Below, piece after piece: positions 44,037 through 51,638 of a stretch of DNA of 64,000 bases; position 1 is the stretch's first letter, and every line of letters starts with the position of its first letter. The stretch comes from a virus. The notes under the pieces were generated by a model. The model made no database searches, had not been told where the DNA came from, and saw nothing but the letters and a program-made list of their open reading frames with translations. A program made the position numbers and the translations under genes. The stretch is from positions 1-64,000 of the IMG/VR virus record IMGVR_UViG_3300025289_000025; one strand, 5' to 3'.

Positions 44037-45080
44037 TTAATTCCTACTTTTTGGTGAACGTTCTGTTCTAAACTGAGAATCAATTTCTTCCCACATATTT
44101 ATAACAGCTTCTTTGAGTTGAGATTGAAGATTATTCTCTTCTATATGTTTAATAGATTTTTCAAGACTAATGAATTCCTCCGTTACGGCCCAATATTTTT
44201 TGTTACCAGACATTTCTTTAATGTACACTAAATTTCCCCATAGATCGTCAAGCCCATAATCAAAAATTATGAATATATCGGCTTCTCTATATGGGGCGTC
44301 TATAGAACTTTTTATTACCGTTACTTTGGATTTTACTCCAATTACTTTTTCAACCTCTACTGCTCCTATTTTTACTTTTTTCTTGATTTTAGATCCTAAT
44401 GTAGGTGTTACTTCTAAACGTAGAGATGCTAAAAATGGGATAGCATTTCCACCACCAGTTTTAGTTCTTTTTTGCCCAGGTAATGCATCTTGGATATCTT
44501 GTACTTGATTTGTTAGTACGACCAAACGATTTTTCTTGGATATTTCTGCTTTTGCCTTTCGGCATAATTGATGGAATTCTTTCGCTCTTGAACTACCTCT
44601 TTTATCCCCCTTTTCATCTTCTAATGAAGACATTAAAACAGCAACGCTATCTATGGCTGTCAAACTAACTCCCCCATTTTCAGATTCAGGGGTTTCCATA
44701 ATTAAATTTTCTACTTCTTTAACAGTAGTAGGATTTGATAAATCTTCTTTATTAATTTTGATCCCCATATATTTTAACCAATCTGGAGTCATTCGACGTT
44801 CGGCATCTCCTATTTTGGTTATACCACCAGTATTTTGGACATAGGCTACCATCTCTCCAAGAACGGAGGTTTTTCCACTAGAAGGGGGTCCAGAAATTTC
44901 CATAAGTATACCGGAGGGAACTCCTCCCCCACGTATGCGTCTACCACTGATCGCCAAATCTAGTAACGTGGACCCCGTAGAAACCATGCGACTTTTATCT
45001 ATAAGTACTTCTTCCTCTTCTTCATGTATAGCCACTAACCCTTTTGCTACATCTTGTATTTTGCGTTTAATCAATGGCAT
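44037..45080 (-). CDS. RecA/UvsX-like recombinase
   Basis: A 347-residue strand-exchange ATPase. Walker A is SGPPSSGKTSVLGE near residue 64. LTAIDSVAVLMS is Walker B. RLVVLTNQVQDI and the KTGGGNAIPFLASLRLEV region match the L1/L2 DNA-binding part of RecA. It overlaps the 5' nuclease gene upstream by 14 bases. Unlike several other genes here it has no intein. Confidence 0.92.
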   Translation of the reverse strand: MPLIKRKIQDVAKGLVAIHEEEEEVLIDKSRMVSTGSTLLDLAISGRRIRGGGVPSGILMEISGPPSSGKTSVLGEMVAYVQNTGGITKIGDAERRMTPDWLKYMGIKINKEDLSNPTTVKEVENLIMETPESENGGVSLTAIDSVAVLMSSLEDEKGDKRGSSRAKEFHQLCRKAKAEISKKNRLVVLTNQVQDIQDALPGQKRTKTGGGNAIPFLASLRLEVTPTLGSKIKKKVKIGAVEVEKVIGVKSKVTVIKSSIDAPYREADIFIIFDYGLDDLWGNLVYIKEMSGNKKYWAVTEEFISLEKSIKHIEENNLQSQLKEAVINMWEEIDSQFRTERSPKSRN

Positions 45081-45933
45081 TCTGATCTCCTTTTAATAAA
45101 ACTCTCCATTTGTTGTATAAATCCCTCTTTAAAAAACTAGAAAATCCATAATCCATGCATATTCCCTCAAATATATTGAAATCTAATTTATCTGGTACTA
45201 AATCTACCGAAGTGGATCTTTTATGAGGAAGTTTCACTAAGGAATAATTAAAAGTAGGATCAAAAGCATGTATATCTTGATATTTTTTTGAACTAACTCC
45301 TAATTCTGATTTTAAATATTTTATAGCAGTTTTCTCGCCAACTCCAACTACTCCTTTTATATTATCAGATGAACACCCTGCGACCGATTTAACGTAGTAC
45401 CACATATTAGGGTCTATCCCTTTTTCTTCTATGAAATCATCTTTAGAGTAAATTTTCTTTTCTCTTGGATTATAAATAGATACTTTTGAATTTAATAATT
45501 GGTATAAATCTTCGTCCGACGTTACAATATAAGTATGATCAAATTCCCAAGCATGGTCATTAGCTATATGAGCAATAATATCGTCTGCTTCTAATCCAGT
45601 TTGAATAAAATTATTTTGAAATCCTAATTTAGGAAGAATCTTTGTACGAATTTCCGTAAATTGGGGTTTACCAGAACGAATTATATCTTCCATCTCGGGA
45701 TCTTCAATTTGAGGGCGTTTTTTATAATCAGGGTAAACATCTCTACGATATGATTTTCTAGAATCCCAAGCAAATGTAAATCGAGGTTGTTCAAAATCCT
45801 CCGATAACTTTAAAATTTCTCTCATGAAACCAAATATAACTCCAGTGGAATGTTCCTCATAAGAGAGTCCCATCATTGATAGCATGGCTCTGTATGCTAT
45901 GAAATTAGAATCAATTATTAAAAGATTGCTCAA
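45067..45933 (-). CDS. 5'-3' exonuclease (FEN / Pol I 5' nuclease family)
   Basis: A 288-residue nuclease that removes RNA primers and flaps. LLIIDSNFIAYRA, FAWDSRKSYRRDVYPDYKKR, GLEADDIIAH, VTSDEDLYQLL and SVAGCSSDNIKGVVGVGEKTA give the full acidic metal-site set and the helix-hairpin-helix. The family A polymerase in this window lacks this domain, so it is supplied as a separate protein. Confidence 0.92.
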   Translation of the reverse strand: MSNLLIIDSNFIAYRAMLSMMGLSYEEHSTGVIFGFMREILKLSEDFEQPRFTFAWDSRKSYRRDVYPDYKKRPQIEDPEMEDIIRSGKPQFTEIRTKILPKLGFQNNFIQTGLEADDIIAHIANDHAWEFDHTYIVTSDEDLYQLLNSKVSIYNPREKKIYSKDDFIEEKGIDPNMWYYVKSVAGCSSDNIKGVVGVGEKTAIKYLKSELGVSSKKYQDIHAFDPTFNYSLVKLPHKRSTSVDLVPDKLDFNIFEGICMDYGFSSFLKRDLYNKWRVLLKGDQNAID

Positions 45934-46217
45934 ATTTTTTCCTTAATTTTTAACTTAGGATGGTGACGATAATGACGTAACGGGTCTTTGATAGATCTTC
46001 CAGTTTTATCTGTAAGTAGAACTTTGTATTGAGATAATTCCGGCATAAGATCATCTGGATAAAAAGTTTCTTTCATTTCTTCTAAAAGTTTGACCATTTT
46101 CTTTTGCCAATTATATGGCATTGAAATTAATCCTACTCTAGGAAGAACTAAGTATGATGCATAAGTTAATCCAAACCATTCGTGCATAGGATCTTCTTTG
46201 ATAACTTCTTTTTTCAT
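45930..46217 (-). CDS. Hypothetical protein
   Basis: A 95-residue protein with a conserved-looking MHEWFGLTYASYLVLPR opening. It overlaps the 5' nuclease gene by four bases. Directly upstream is a strongly structured non-coding segment, so its translation could be controlled by that RNA. No family is recognised. Confidence 0.55.
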   Translation of the reverse strand: MKKEVIKEDPMHEWFGLTYASYLVLPRVGLISMPYNWQKKMVKLLEEMKETFYPDDLMPELSQYKVLLTDKTGRSIKDPLRHYRHHPKLKIKEKI

Positions 46218-46226
46218 TTTATAGTC

Positions 46227-46340
46227 CTTGGGAAGTGGGATATAAGCCTCAAGAGAGGCAGTCCCTTATCCGGCTGGTAGCTCCCACTCCCCAAGTCTGG
46301 ATGACGCAGTTTGAATATGGTATAGGGCACCCCATCATCC
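46227..46340 (-). ncRNA. Structured RNA element, double stem (candidate)
   Basis: Two adjacent stems fill the 124-base gap between two minus-strand genes. The larger, 46227-46295, has 14 bp (CTTGGG...GGGA arms). On the minus strand the only imperfection is a G-U pair, on the plus strand an A-C mismatch, so the minus strand is the likely RNA. A GCCTC/GAGGC hairpin lies inside it. The second, 46299-46340, closes with GGATGA/TCATCC and has an inner GGG/CCC hairpin. A tRNA fold is not possible. It may be a leader element or a small RNA. Confidence 0.5.
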
Positions 46341-46341
46341 A

Positions 46342-46599
46342 TTATTTAACAACCCATTTTCTAACTTCTTCCATTTCAAATAATTCTTCTCGTAAACAAT
46401 TTTGACATTTCCTAATATGGGTGGTTTGTTTCATAATAAGGGGAAGTAGTTTTTCTCTAATAGGAGTTTCAGTAGGAGGAAAGGAACTACCATTTACTAA
46501 TTTGCGCCCATCCCCCCATTTTTGATGTAACTCAAAAACTTTCCAAGAATATTGAAGGCCGTGATTTTCACAATTATCTAATTTCTGTTTTACTATCAT
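46342..46599 (-). CDS. Small cysteine-containing hypothetical protein
   Basis: An 85-residue protein with CENH and CQNC, possibly one zinc site. Its ATG has AGGAGGG upstream. It is flanked on both sides by structured non-coding DNA, which isolates it from the SSB and nuclease genes. Function unknown. Confidence 0.55.
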   Translation of the reverse strand: MIVKQKLDNCENHGLQYSWKVFELHQKWGDGRKLVNGSSFPPTETPIREKLLPLIMKQTTHIRKCQNCLREELFEMEEVRKWVVK

Positions 46600-46620
46600 T
46601 TTCCCTCCTAATTAATTTGG

Positions 46621-46725
46621 TGGTTAGGGGTGCCATCGTCCCAAGACATTCGCTTGGTCAGCACGGTTACCATCCGTGTCCGTACCGGAAAATCTAACCA
46701 GACATACGGAACACCCCCCCAACCA
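46621..46725 (-). ncRNA. Cloverleaf-like structured RNA (candidate)
   Basis: An outer helix (TGGTT/AACCA, then a bulge, then GGGGTG/CACCCC) encloses three hairpins: CCAAG/CTTGG with a 7-base loop, CACGG/CCGTG with a 7-base loop, and TCCGTA/TACGGA with a large loop. It ends about 20 bases before the start of the 85-residue gene. It looks like a cloverleaf but has no T-loop or D-loop sequence, so it is not called a tRNA. A riboswitch-like leader or independent RNA are both possible. Confidence 0.45.
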
Positions 46726-46776
46726 ATGCACCAGTTTCAGCCCCCTACACAAGGCTTAACGCTCCCTGGAGCAATC

Positions 46777-46853
46777 AAAAAGGGGACGGACAGTTGGGAA
46801 GAAGTGATAGGCTATCCCGAACCAATACACCCCGACCGTCTGTGACCGTCCCC
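46777..46853 (-). terminator. Terminator after the SSB gene
   Basis: On the minus strand, GGGGACGG pairs with CCGTCCCC across a long insert, with an additional ACAG/CTGT helix, and is followed directly by TTTTT. It lies eight bases after the SSB stop and fits an intrinsic terminator. The duplicated GACGGTC in one arm is notable. Confidence 0.6.
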
Positions 46854-46860
46854 ATATGTA

Positions 46861-48069
46861 TTACCCTCTTGGTCTTAAACCACGTCTGGGTCCTGCAGTG
46901 GCAGGAGCCGCAGTGGTTGCTACCGGAGCCGCTGCTGCAGGAGCCGCAGGTCTAGGAGTTGGTCTAGGAGTTGCCGGGGCTGCAGGAGTAGGACGAGTAG
47001 CAGAGGGTGCAGAAGTCTCTGCGCCAGCCGCATCAATCTTATCCTTCTCAGCCGAGCAGTCATCCCAAATGGGGCAAGTAGCGCACTCGTTATACTTTTC
47101 ACAATCTGCCCCAAATACTCCCCCAACAGGACAGATCTGGGCACCAGCCGTTACTGGAGTAGCGGCGGGGCGTTGACGGGGGGTGGGGGTTGGATTAACA
47201 GCCGGGGCAGGTATCGGAGGTTCCGCAGCAGGAGCAGGAGTTGCTCTGGTACGAAGTCGGGATTCTGCGGGAGCCGCTGTCGGTTGGGGTGCTGGGGATT
47301 CCTCTGTTGGGGGAGCTACATCCCCTCCCCCTCCTTGAAAAGCCAGATTAATTTCATCATAAGAAGAATAGTTGACGCAATCGTCCAAAATGAAAGCCGC
47401 ATCCAAAACTTCATCAGGAATTTGGTAATTTCTGTCCACAAACTTATGGGCTAGAAATTCCGAATTCCTCTTGGTTCCCTTACGAGTAAAGGAGATGGAT
47501 TTCCCTGTATCTGGGTCTGAGAATGCCACGTACATATCAGTGGATTTTCCAGCCCCCCGAACGGGGGTCTTAGCCAAAGGTGCAATATGCTTCTCCATAA
47601 ACCAGTGGGCGGCATCGAAGATCTGAACCCCCTTGTTCTCTTCCTTATCATTATCGTAGCACAGGATATTGTAGATACTCCGACGTTTGGGGGTGAGTTC
47701 CTTTACCAGATCCTCATCATAATCCTCCTGCCGGCGAACCTCTTCACGATATTCGCAAATGGGGCAGGACTTATTATAATTGCGAGCGGGGCAAACATAA
47801 GCATCTTGATTTACCCCTACCTGATAATGAACCCAAAGAATCAATACATAATTGGGTTCCCCAGGCTTGGTATTAGGATCATGGTCTCCAGCAAGGAAGG
47901 GAATAATATCGATAAGATGTTCCCCCTCCCCACATTTCCAAAGTTTGCTAACGTATTCATCTTTGAAAATGTTTTTAAACTGCCCAGAGTCATCCCGCTT
48001 TTCGTATGACTCTTGGGTTTTCTTTGCCAGAGATTCTTTCATCGCCGCACGTCTGTCAAGCGTGGCCAT
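46861..48069 (-). CDS. gp32-like single-stranded DNA-binding protein with extended tail
   Basis: A 402-residue protein. The first 250 residues resemble T4 gp32: LIDIIPFLAG, a zinc finger built around CPARNYNKSCPIC, and an aromatic-rich core. From about residue 255 a Pro/Ala/Thr-rich tail follows, with codons far more GC-rich. A second cysteine cluster sits inside it (CPVGG, DCEKYNECATCPIWDDC). The end is basic (RRGLRPRG), whereas usual SSB tails are acidic. A strong AAAGGAGG site precedes the ATG, as expected for an abundant protein. Confidence 0.85.
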   Translation of the reverse strand: MATLDRRAAMKESLAKKTQESYEKRDDSGQFKNIFKDEYVSKLWKCGEGEHLIDIIPFLAGDHDPNTKPGEPNYVLILWVHYQVGVNQDAYVCPARNYNKSCPICEYREEVRRQEDYDEDLVKELTPKRRSIYNILCYDNDKEENKGVQIFDAAHWFMEKHIAPLAKTPVRGAGKSTDMYVAFSDPDTGKSISFTRKGTKRNSEFLAHKFVDRNYQIPDEVLDAAFILDDCVNYSSYDEINLAFQGGGGDVAPPTEESPAPQPTAAPAESRLRTRATPAPAAEPPIPAPAVNPTPTPRQRPAATPVTAGAQICPVGGVFGADCEKYNECATCPIWDDCSAEKDKIDAAGAETSAPSATRPTPAAPATPRPTPRPAAPAAAAPVATTAAPATAGPRRGLRPRG

Positions 48070-48188
48070 TTCTTTTTCCTCCTTCTTTTATTTTATTAAA
48101 TTAGTAACTGCTGCCTTTAGGTGGCAGAGGAAACTCCCTCCTTTCGATTAACTTGACTTATATACTCGCCGAACTTATAATAATTTAC

Positions 48189-48584
48189 ATGGCAAGATAT
48201 GTTCGAAATGTTAAGGCAATTTTTAATCTTAAATTGCATTTGATATGGTGCACCAAATACCGCCGCCCTGTGCTTGTAGAGGATATTGAAAAGAGGCTTA
48301 GGATATTGCTTTATACCAAGACAAAAGAATTGGAAATGGTAATTTACTCTTTGGATATAAATCCAGATTATGTCCATATATTTATAGAATTTGACCCTCG
48401 TCAAGGGATTGCTGAAATTGTAAATCGACTGAAGGGTTTCACTAGTCGAATATTGCGTCGGGAGTTTTCTTCGTTGCGTTCTCGATTGCCTACTCTTTGG
48501 AGTCGTAGTTATTATGCTGGAACTGTAGGGCAAGTTTTGGGAGTAACAATACGAATGTATATAGACTCGCAAAAGGGAAAGTAG
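48189..48584 (+). CDS. tnpA: TnpA Y1 transposase, with altered HUH motif
   Basis: A 131-residue IS200/IS605-type transposase that moves single-stranded DNA. FNLKLHLIWCTKYRRPVL and the IVNRLKGFTSR helix are typical. The tyrosine nucleophile fits Y124 (TIRMYIDSQ). The metal-binding HUH motif reads D-Y-V-H-I-F at residues 60-65, so the first histidine is tyrosine (TAT, one base from CAT). This may make it inactive. The ATG at 48189 is preferred over a TTG 36 bases upstream. It abuts tnpB with no gap. Confidence 0.88.
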   Translation: MARYVRNVKAIFNLKLHLIWCTKYRRPVLVEDIEKRLRILLYTKTKELEMVIYSLDINPDYVHIFIEFDPRQGIAEIVNRLKGFTSRILRREFSSLRSRLPTLWSRSYYAGTVGQVLGVTIRMYIDSQKGK

Positions 48585-49712
48585 ATGTTCAAAGCTTTCA
48601 AATATCGACTTGAACCAAATGTGAATCAAACTAGGGAACTTGAAACATCCCTTGAAACCCACAGAAGACTTTACAATGCCTGTTTGAGGTGGCGAAAGGA
48701 ATCTTATGAAACAAATAAACATGGCGTTAATTATGTGGAACAATCGGCCCAATTTACCCTTGATCGAAAGATAAACCCATACTATGCTAGAATCAATTTT
48801 TCCTCTGCTCAAGCAACAATGCGCAATTTGGATAAGGCTTTCAAAGCGTTCTTTCGCCGTGTTAAATCTGGCGGAAAGCCGGGCTACCCGAGATTCAAAG
48901 CAAGAAATCAATTTCATTCGATAACGTTTCCATCTGGTGGCGGAGATGGTGCCCGGATAATAGGTAATAAACTGAGGCTTCAACATATTGGACTGGTACG
49001 AATCAATTTGCATCGCCTCATTGAAGGTACAGTTAAAACTATTAATATTAAAAGAGAATTGGATAAATGGTATGTGACGGCGGTTTGCAAATTCCCCCTG
49101 GTGCCTCAAATAATTACATGTAAGCCTATTATTGGTATTGACGTTGGGTTGGAAAGTTTCTTGACTACTAGTGATGGAGAGCATATCTATCCTCTTCAAC
49201 CGATGAAGCCAAATCTTGGCAAACTTCGAATCTCCCAACGCAGTTTGAGTAGAAAGAAAAAAGGATCGAATAGTAGAGAAAAACAACGAAGGATTGTTTC
49301 CAAATTGTACTTGAAAATATCGAATGTACGAAAGGATGCTCATCATAAAATTGCGGTGAATTTGATCAATCGCTACGGAGCTTTTGTGGTGGAGAGCTTG
49401 AACGTCCAAGGGATGGTCAAGAACCACCGATTGGCACGAGCGGTGTTGGATGCTGGCTGGGCTAGCTTCCTTATGATATTGAAGAACAAGGCTGAAAGCG
49501 CCGGTCTTCGATACGAAGAGGTGAGTGCGCGTTATACTTCGCAGATATGTCCTGAGTGCGGCAAGGTTAAAAAGAAAACCTTGAGTGAGCGGAGGCATGA
49601 TTGTGATTGTGGGTATAGTGCGCACAGAGATCATGCGGCGGCGCGAGTAATTCTCGCCCGTGGTATACAGGCTGGGACGCAGCCTGAAGGACTTAATGTT
49701 AGTGTTAGCTAA
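48585..49712 (+). CDS. tnpB: TnpB RNA-guided nuclease of the IS605 element
   Basis: A 375-residue TnpB. The catalytic residues appear intact: D186 (GIDVGLES), E270 (VVESLNVQGM) and D349 (HRDHAAARVI). The zinc finger has CPEC and CDCG. N-terminal FKYRLEPNVNQ and RRLYNACL are typical. Its sequence is well separated from the TnpB at 16878. The 3' end runs into a TGTTAGCTAACA palindrome (49703-49714) and the right-end hairpin, where the guide RNA scaffold would lie. Confidence 0.92.
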   Translation: MFKAFKYRLEPNVNQTRELETSLETHRRLYNACLRWRKESYETNKHGVNYVEQSAQFTLDRKINPYYARINFSSAQATMRNLDKAFKAFFRRVKSGGKPGYPRFKARNQFHSITFPSGGGDGARIIGNKLRLQHIGLVRINLHRLIEGTVKTINIKRELDKWYVTAVCKFPLVPQIITCKPIIGIDVGLESFLTTSDGEHIYPLQPMKPNLGKLRISQRSLSRKKKGSNSREKQRRIVSKLYLKISNVRKDAHHKIAVNLINRYGAFVVESLNVQGMVKNHRLARAVLDAGWASFLMILKNKAESAGLRYEEVSARYTSQICPECGKVKKKTLSERRHDCDCGYSAHRDHAAARVILARGIQAGTQPEGLNVSVS

Positions 49713-49731
49713 CATGTTCTTAGAAGCCGCC

Positions 49732-49950
49732 TCATTTATGTGGCGGAGCGTCACTTTTGCCCTCCGGTCCCTTTTGGGGGTTATCCTTGAACACGTCAAG
49801 GAGTTTTTTGGTGTGACTAATTTTAGTGTCCCACCAACTGTTCATACACGCTGTGGCTATTACCCTAACCACCATATATATAGCCATTAGTGATAAGGGT
49901 ATTCCAACTACAGCTATTAATATTTGTTCCCACAGTTTTAAATCATTCAT
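49732..49950 (-). CDS. Small membrane protein
   Basis: A 72-residue protein with one hydrophobic span at about residues 9-33 (ILIAVVGIPLSLMAIYMVVRVIA would be its core), then a polar, charged tail ending DAPPHK. It overlaps the UvsY-like gene upstream by four bases. The last codons lie in the right-end hairpin of the IS element, so the present tail may come from the element. Confidence 0.55.
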   Translation of the reverse strand: MNDLKLWEQILIAVVGIPLSLMAIYMVVRVIATACMNSWWDTKISHTKKLLDVFKDNPQKGPEGKSDAPPHK

Positions 49951-50447
49951 TCGGTCCTCTTTCTGGCCTTGAGGAGAGATCGTTGGTGGGCGGTGGCGTC
50001 ATCTGCTAATTTTCCTACCTCTGTGGTATCCAACCGAACTTGAGAAAAGTAACCAGAGATGTACAGAGCCACCAATCTCTCCAACATGGACCGGCGTTGA
50101 TCTAGTGCTTCTTTTGCGGCGGAATAAATATTCACCGCATATTGTGCATCTGATATTTCTTTCTCGGCTTTATTCACCTCCTCGTTGGATTCTAAAGCTG
50201 CATTTATGGAACCCTCCGTTACTTTATCTATTTTATACTCCGCAGGGCGAGCACGTACATCCATATTTATATTAGATTTAATTACCATTGCCCTCCTTTT
50301 TGCTTCGTCTCTGACTCGGATGGCTTCTGAGTATTCTATTGACCACTTTAGGAAACGTCTTGGCTGGTCGAGGCATGCAATATCGAGGTTGTCTTTATCA
50401 ATTTCTAAGTCTTTTTCAATTTCTGAAATTTCTAATTCGTCGCTCAT
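49947..50447 (-). CDS. Helical protein, possible UvsY-like recombination mediator
   Basis: A 166-residue all-helical protein. The layout resembles T4 UvsY and its relatives: an N-terminal FLKWSIEYSEAIRVRDEAKRRA helix, a KVTEGSINAALE segment, then AQYAVNIYSAAKEALDQRRSMLERLVAL. UvsY loads the RecA-like protein onto SSB-coated DNA. RecA and a gp32-like SSB are encoded nearby, which supports the idea, but the similarity is judged by eye only. Confidence 0.5.
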   Translation of the reverse strand: MSDELEISEIEKDLEIDKDNLDIACLDQPRRFLKWSIEYSEAIRVRDEAKRRAMVIKSNINMDVRARPAEYKIDKVTEGSINAALESNEEVNKAEKEISDAQYAVNIYSAAKEALDQRRSMLERLVALYISGYFSQVRLDTTEVGKLADDATAHQRSLLKARKRTE

Positions 50448-50450
50448 TTC

Positions 50451-50642
50451 TTATTTCCCCCCTAACATTTTATCGAACACATTTTTATAAATTTCTTTAA
50501 TTCCCTCCGCTGCTAGAGTATTTTGTAGTAAAGAAGCAGCGGATTGGAGCACCGCTATCTTTTCTGCTATATCAAAACCATTTAGCTCTTTGATGCCTGT
50601 AAGCACTTTCGCAACTCCTTCATTTATTTTATTAACGTCCAT
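50451..50642 (-). CDS. Small helical hypothetical protein
   Basis: A 63-residue helical protein (VAKVLTGIKELNGFDIAEKIAVLQ) between the clamp loader and UvsY-like genes. An AGGGGAAAAT site lies upstream of its ATG. No family recognised. Confidence 0.5.
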   Translation of the reverse strand: MDVNKINEGVAKVLTGIKELNGFDIAEKIAVLQSAASLLQNTLAAEGIKEIYKNVFDKMLGGK

Positions 50643-50651
50643 ATTTTCCCC

Positions 50652-51581
50652 TTATATTAGAGTAGACATGTAACAACTTGCAATTAATCCGGCTTTTCCA
50701 GAATCATAAAAATTGTTTGAGAATTCAGCCATCAATCTAACTACTCTCTCTCCATTCTTATGGTCCCCATTTAAAAGTACGGAGGCAAGATACCCAAGAA
50801 CCGCTCTGCGAACTGATTCAGCTTCCTGATCCACTCCCTTCAACATTATGGATAATTCTTTCCAACGATTTTCGCCCTTCTCTTTAGCCATAATTTTGCG
50901 GCACAAGTCAATAATGACAGTCTCACTAGGTAAATTTTCATTGATAGCTTCAAGTTGTTTCTCTTCCTCTTGGATATCAATGATTTGATCCAAAATGACC
51001 AATGCTTTTCTAGCACACCCTTCTGCGGAGAATAGAATGTCACTTTTCACCTTTTCCGATAATTGAACGTTCTCTGAGGTTAAAATCCAATTTATCAAGG
51101 AAATCATATCGTGTTTTCGTAGAGTTGAAACGTTATATGTGGTGGATCTAGTTTTAATTGTTTTCAACAATTTCTCTGGTTCTGTAGTACAAAGAATGAA
51201 ATAGACTCCCTTTGGGGGTTCTTCTAGAATTTCTAACATTGCATTCTGAAAATCGGCGGTAGATTTGTGACATTCGTTCAGAATGATTACTCTTATGTCC
51301 CCATACAATGGCTCAAACTGGCAACTAGCTATAATTTCTCTAGCAGTATCAATCCCCCGCATATCAGATATATTATATTGAGCTAAATCCATTTCAGAAC
51401 ATTTCAACATGTTAGCGATTATTCTTGCGAGGGTTGTTTTTCCGCATCCACTTGGACCAGATAGTAAAATGGTATGTGGTTTATCTTCTCTTGATAAAAT
51501 TGATTTTAGGCTTTCCTTAATATTTTCATTTCCAAAAAACTCCTCTAGATTTTTTGGGCGATACGACAATTGCAAAGGCAT
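50652..51581 (-). CDS. Clamp loader ATPase (gp44 / DnaX / RFC-like)
   Basis: A 309-residue AAA+ protein that loads the sliding clamp. It opens LSYRPKNLEEFFGNENI, as in RFC and T4 gp44. Walker A is SGPSGCGKTTLAR. Walker B reads VIILNECHK, so the usual first acidic residue of the D-E pair is asparagine. The SRC-like arginine motif is TIKTRSTTYN. It sits between the polymerase gene and the mediator gene. A gp62-like partner was not seen. Confidence 0.87.
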   Translation of the reverse strand: MPLQLSYRPKNLEEFFGNENIKESLKSILSREDKPHTILLSGPSGCGKTTLARIIANMLKCSEMDLAQYNISDMRGIDTAREIIASCQFEPLYGDIRVIILNECHKSTADFQNAMLEILEEPPKGVYFILCTTEPEKLLKTIKTRSTTYNVSTLRKHDMISLINWILTSENVQLSEKVKSDILFSAEGCARKALVILDQIIDIQEEEKQLEAINENLPSETVIIDLCRKIMAKEKGENRWKELSIMLKGVDQEAESVRRAVLGYLASVLLNGDHKNGERVVRLMAEFSNNFYDSGKAGLIASCYMSTLI

Positions 51582-51638
51582 AGGTTCTCTCCTTACCTTA
51601 TACTACAGGATTTCCTACATTTTCAACTTTTAACTCCC

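Larger units (their letters stand above)
48111..49746 (+). mobile_element. IS200/IS605 element with tnpA and tnpB
   Basis: The region between the SSB and a membrane protein gene holds tnpA and tnpB on the plus strand, opposite to all neighbours. Subterminal hairpins flank them: left CTGCC/GGCAG (48111-48127), right CCGCC/GGCGG (49727-49746). Both belong to a similar GCYGCC...GTGGCRGAG segment, as expected of imperfect palindromes recognised by TnpA. The exact ends are not resolved. The right hairpin overlaps the 3' end of the 72-residue gene, so insertion may have changed its C-terminus. Confidence 0.8.

Noticed and set aside
46227-46725. tRNA genes in the structured segments
   Set aside because: The stems look suggestive, and two arms have 5-bp stems with 7-base loops. 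However, no T-loop sequence, D-loop pattern or proper acceptor length is present on either strand.
47587-48009. Hydrophobic plus-strand open frame across the SSB gene
   Set aside because: It is antisense to the zinc-finger region of the SSB; the hydrophobic look comes from the reverse reading of charged codons.
48117-49799. 560-codon open frame on the minus strand
   Set aside because: It is the exact antisense of tnpA and tnpB, whose products have clear motifs. The antisense product has no recognisable domain and an unusual composition.
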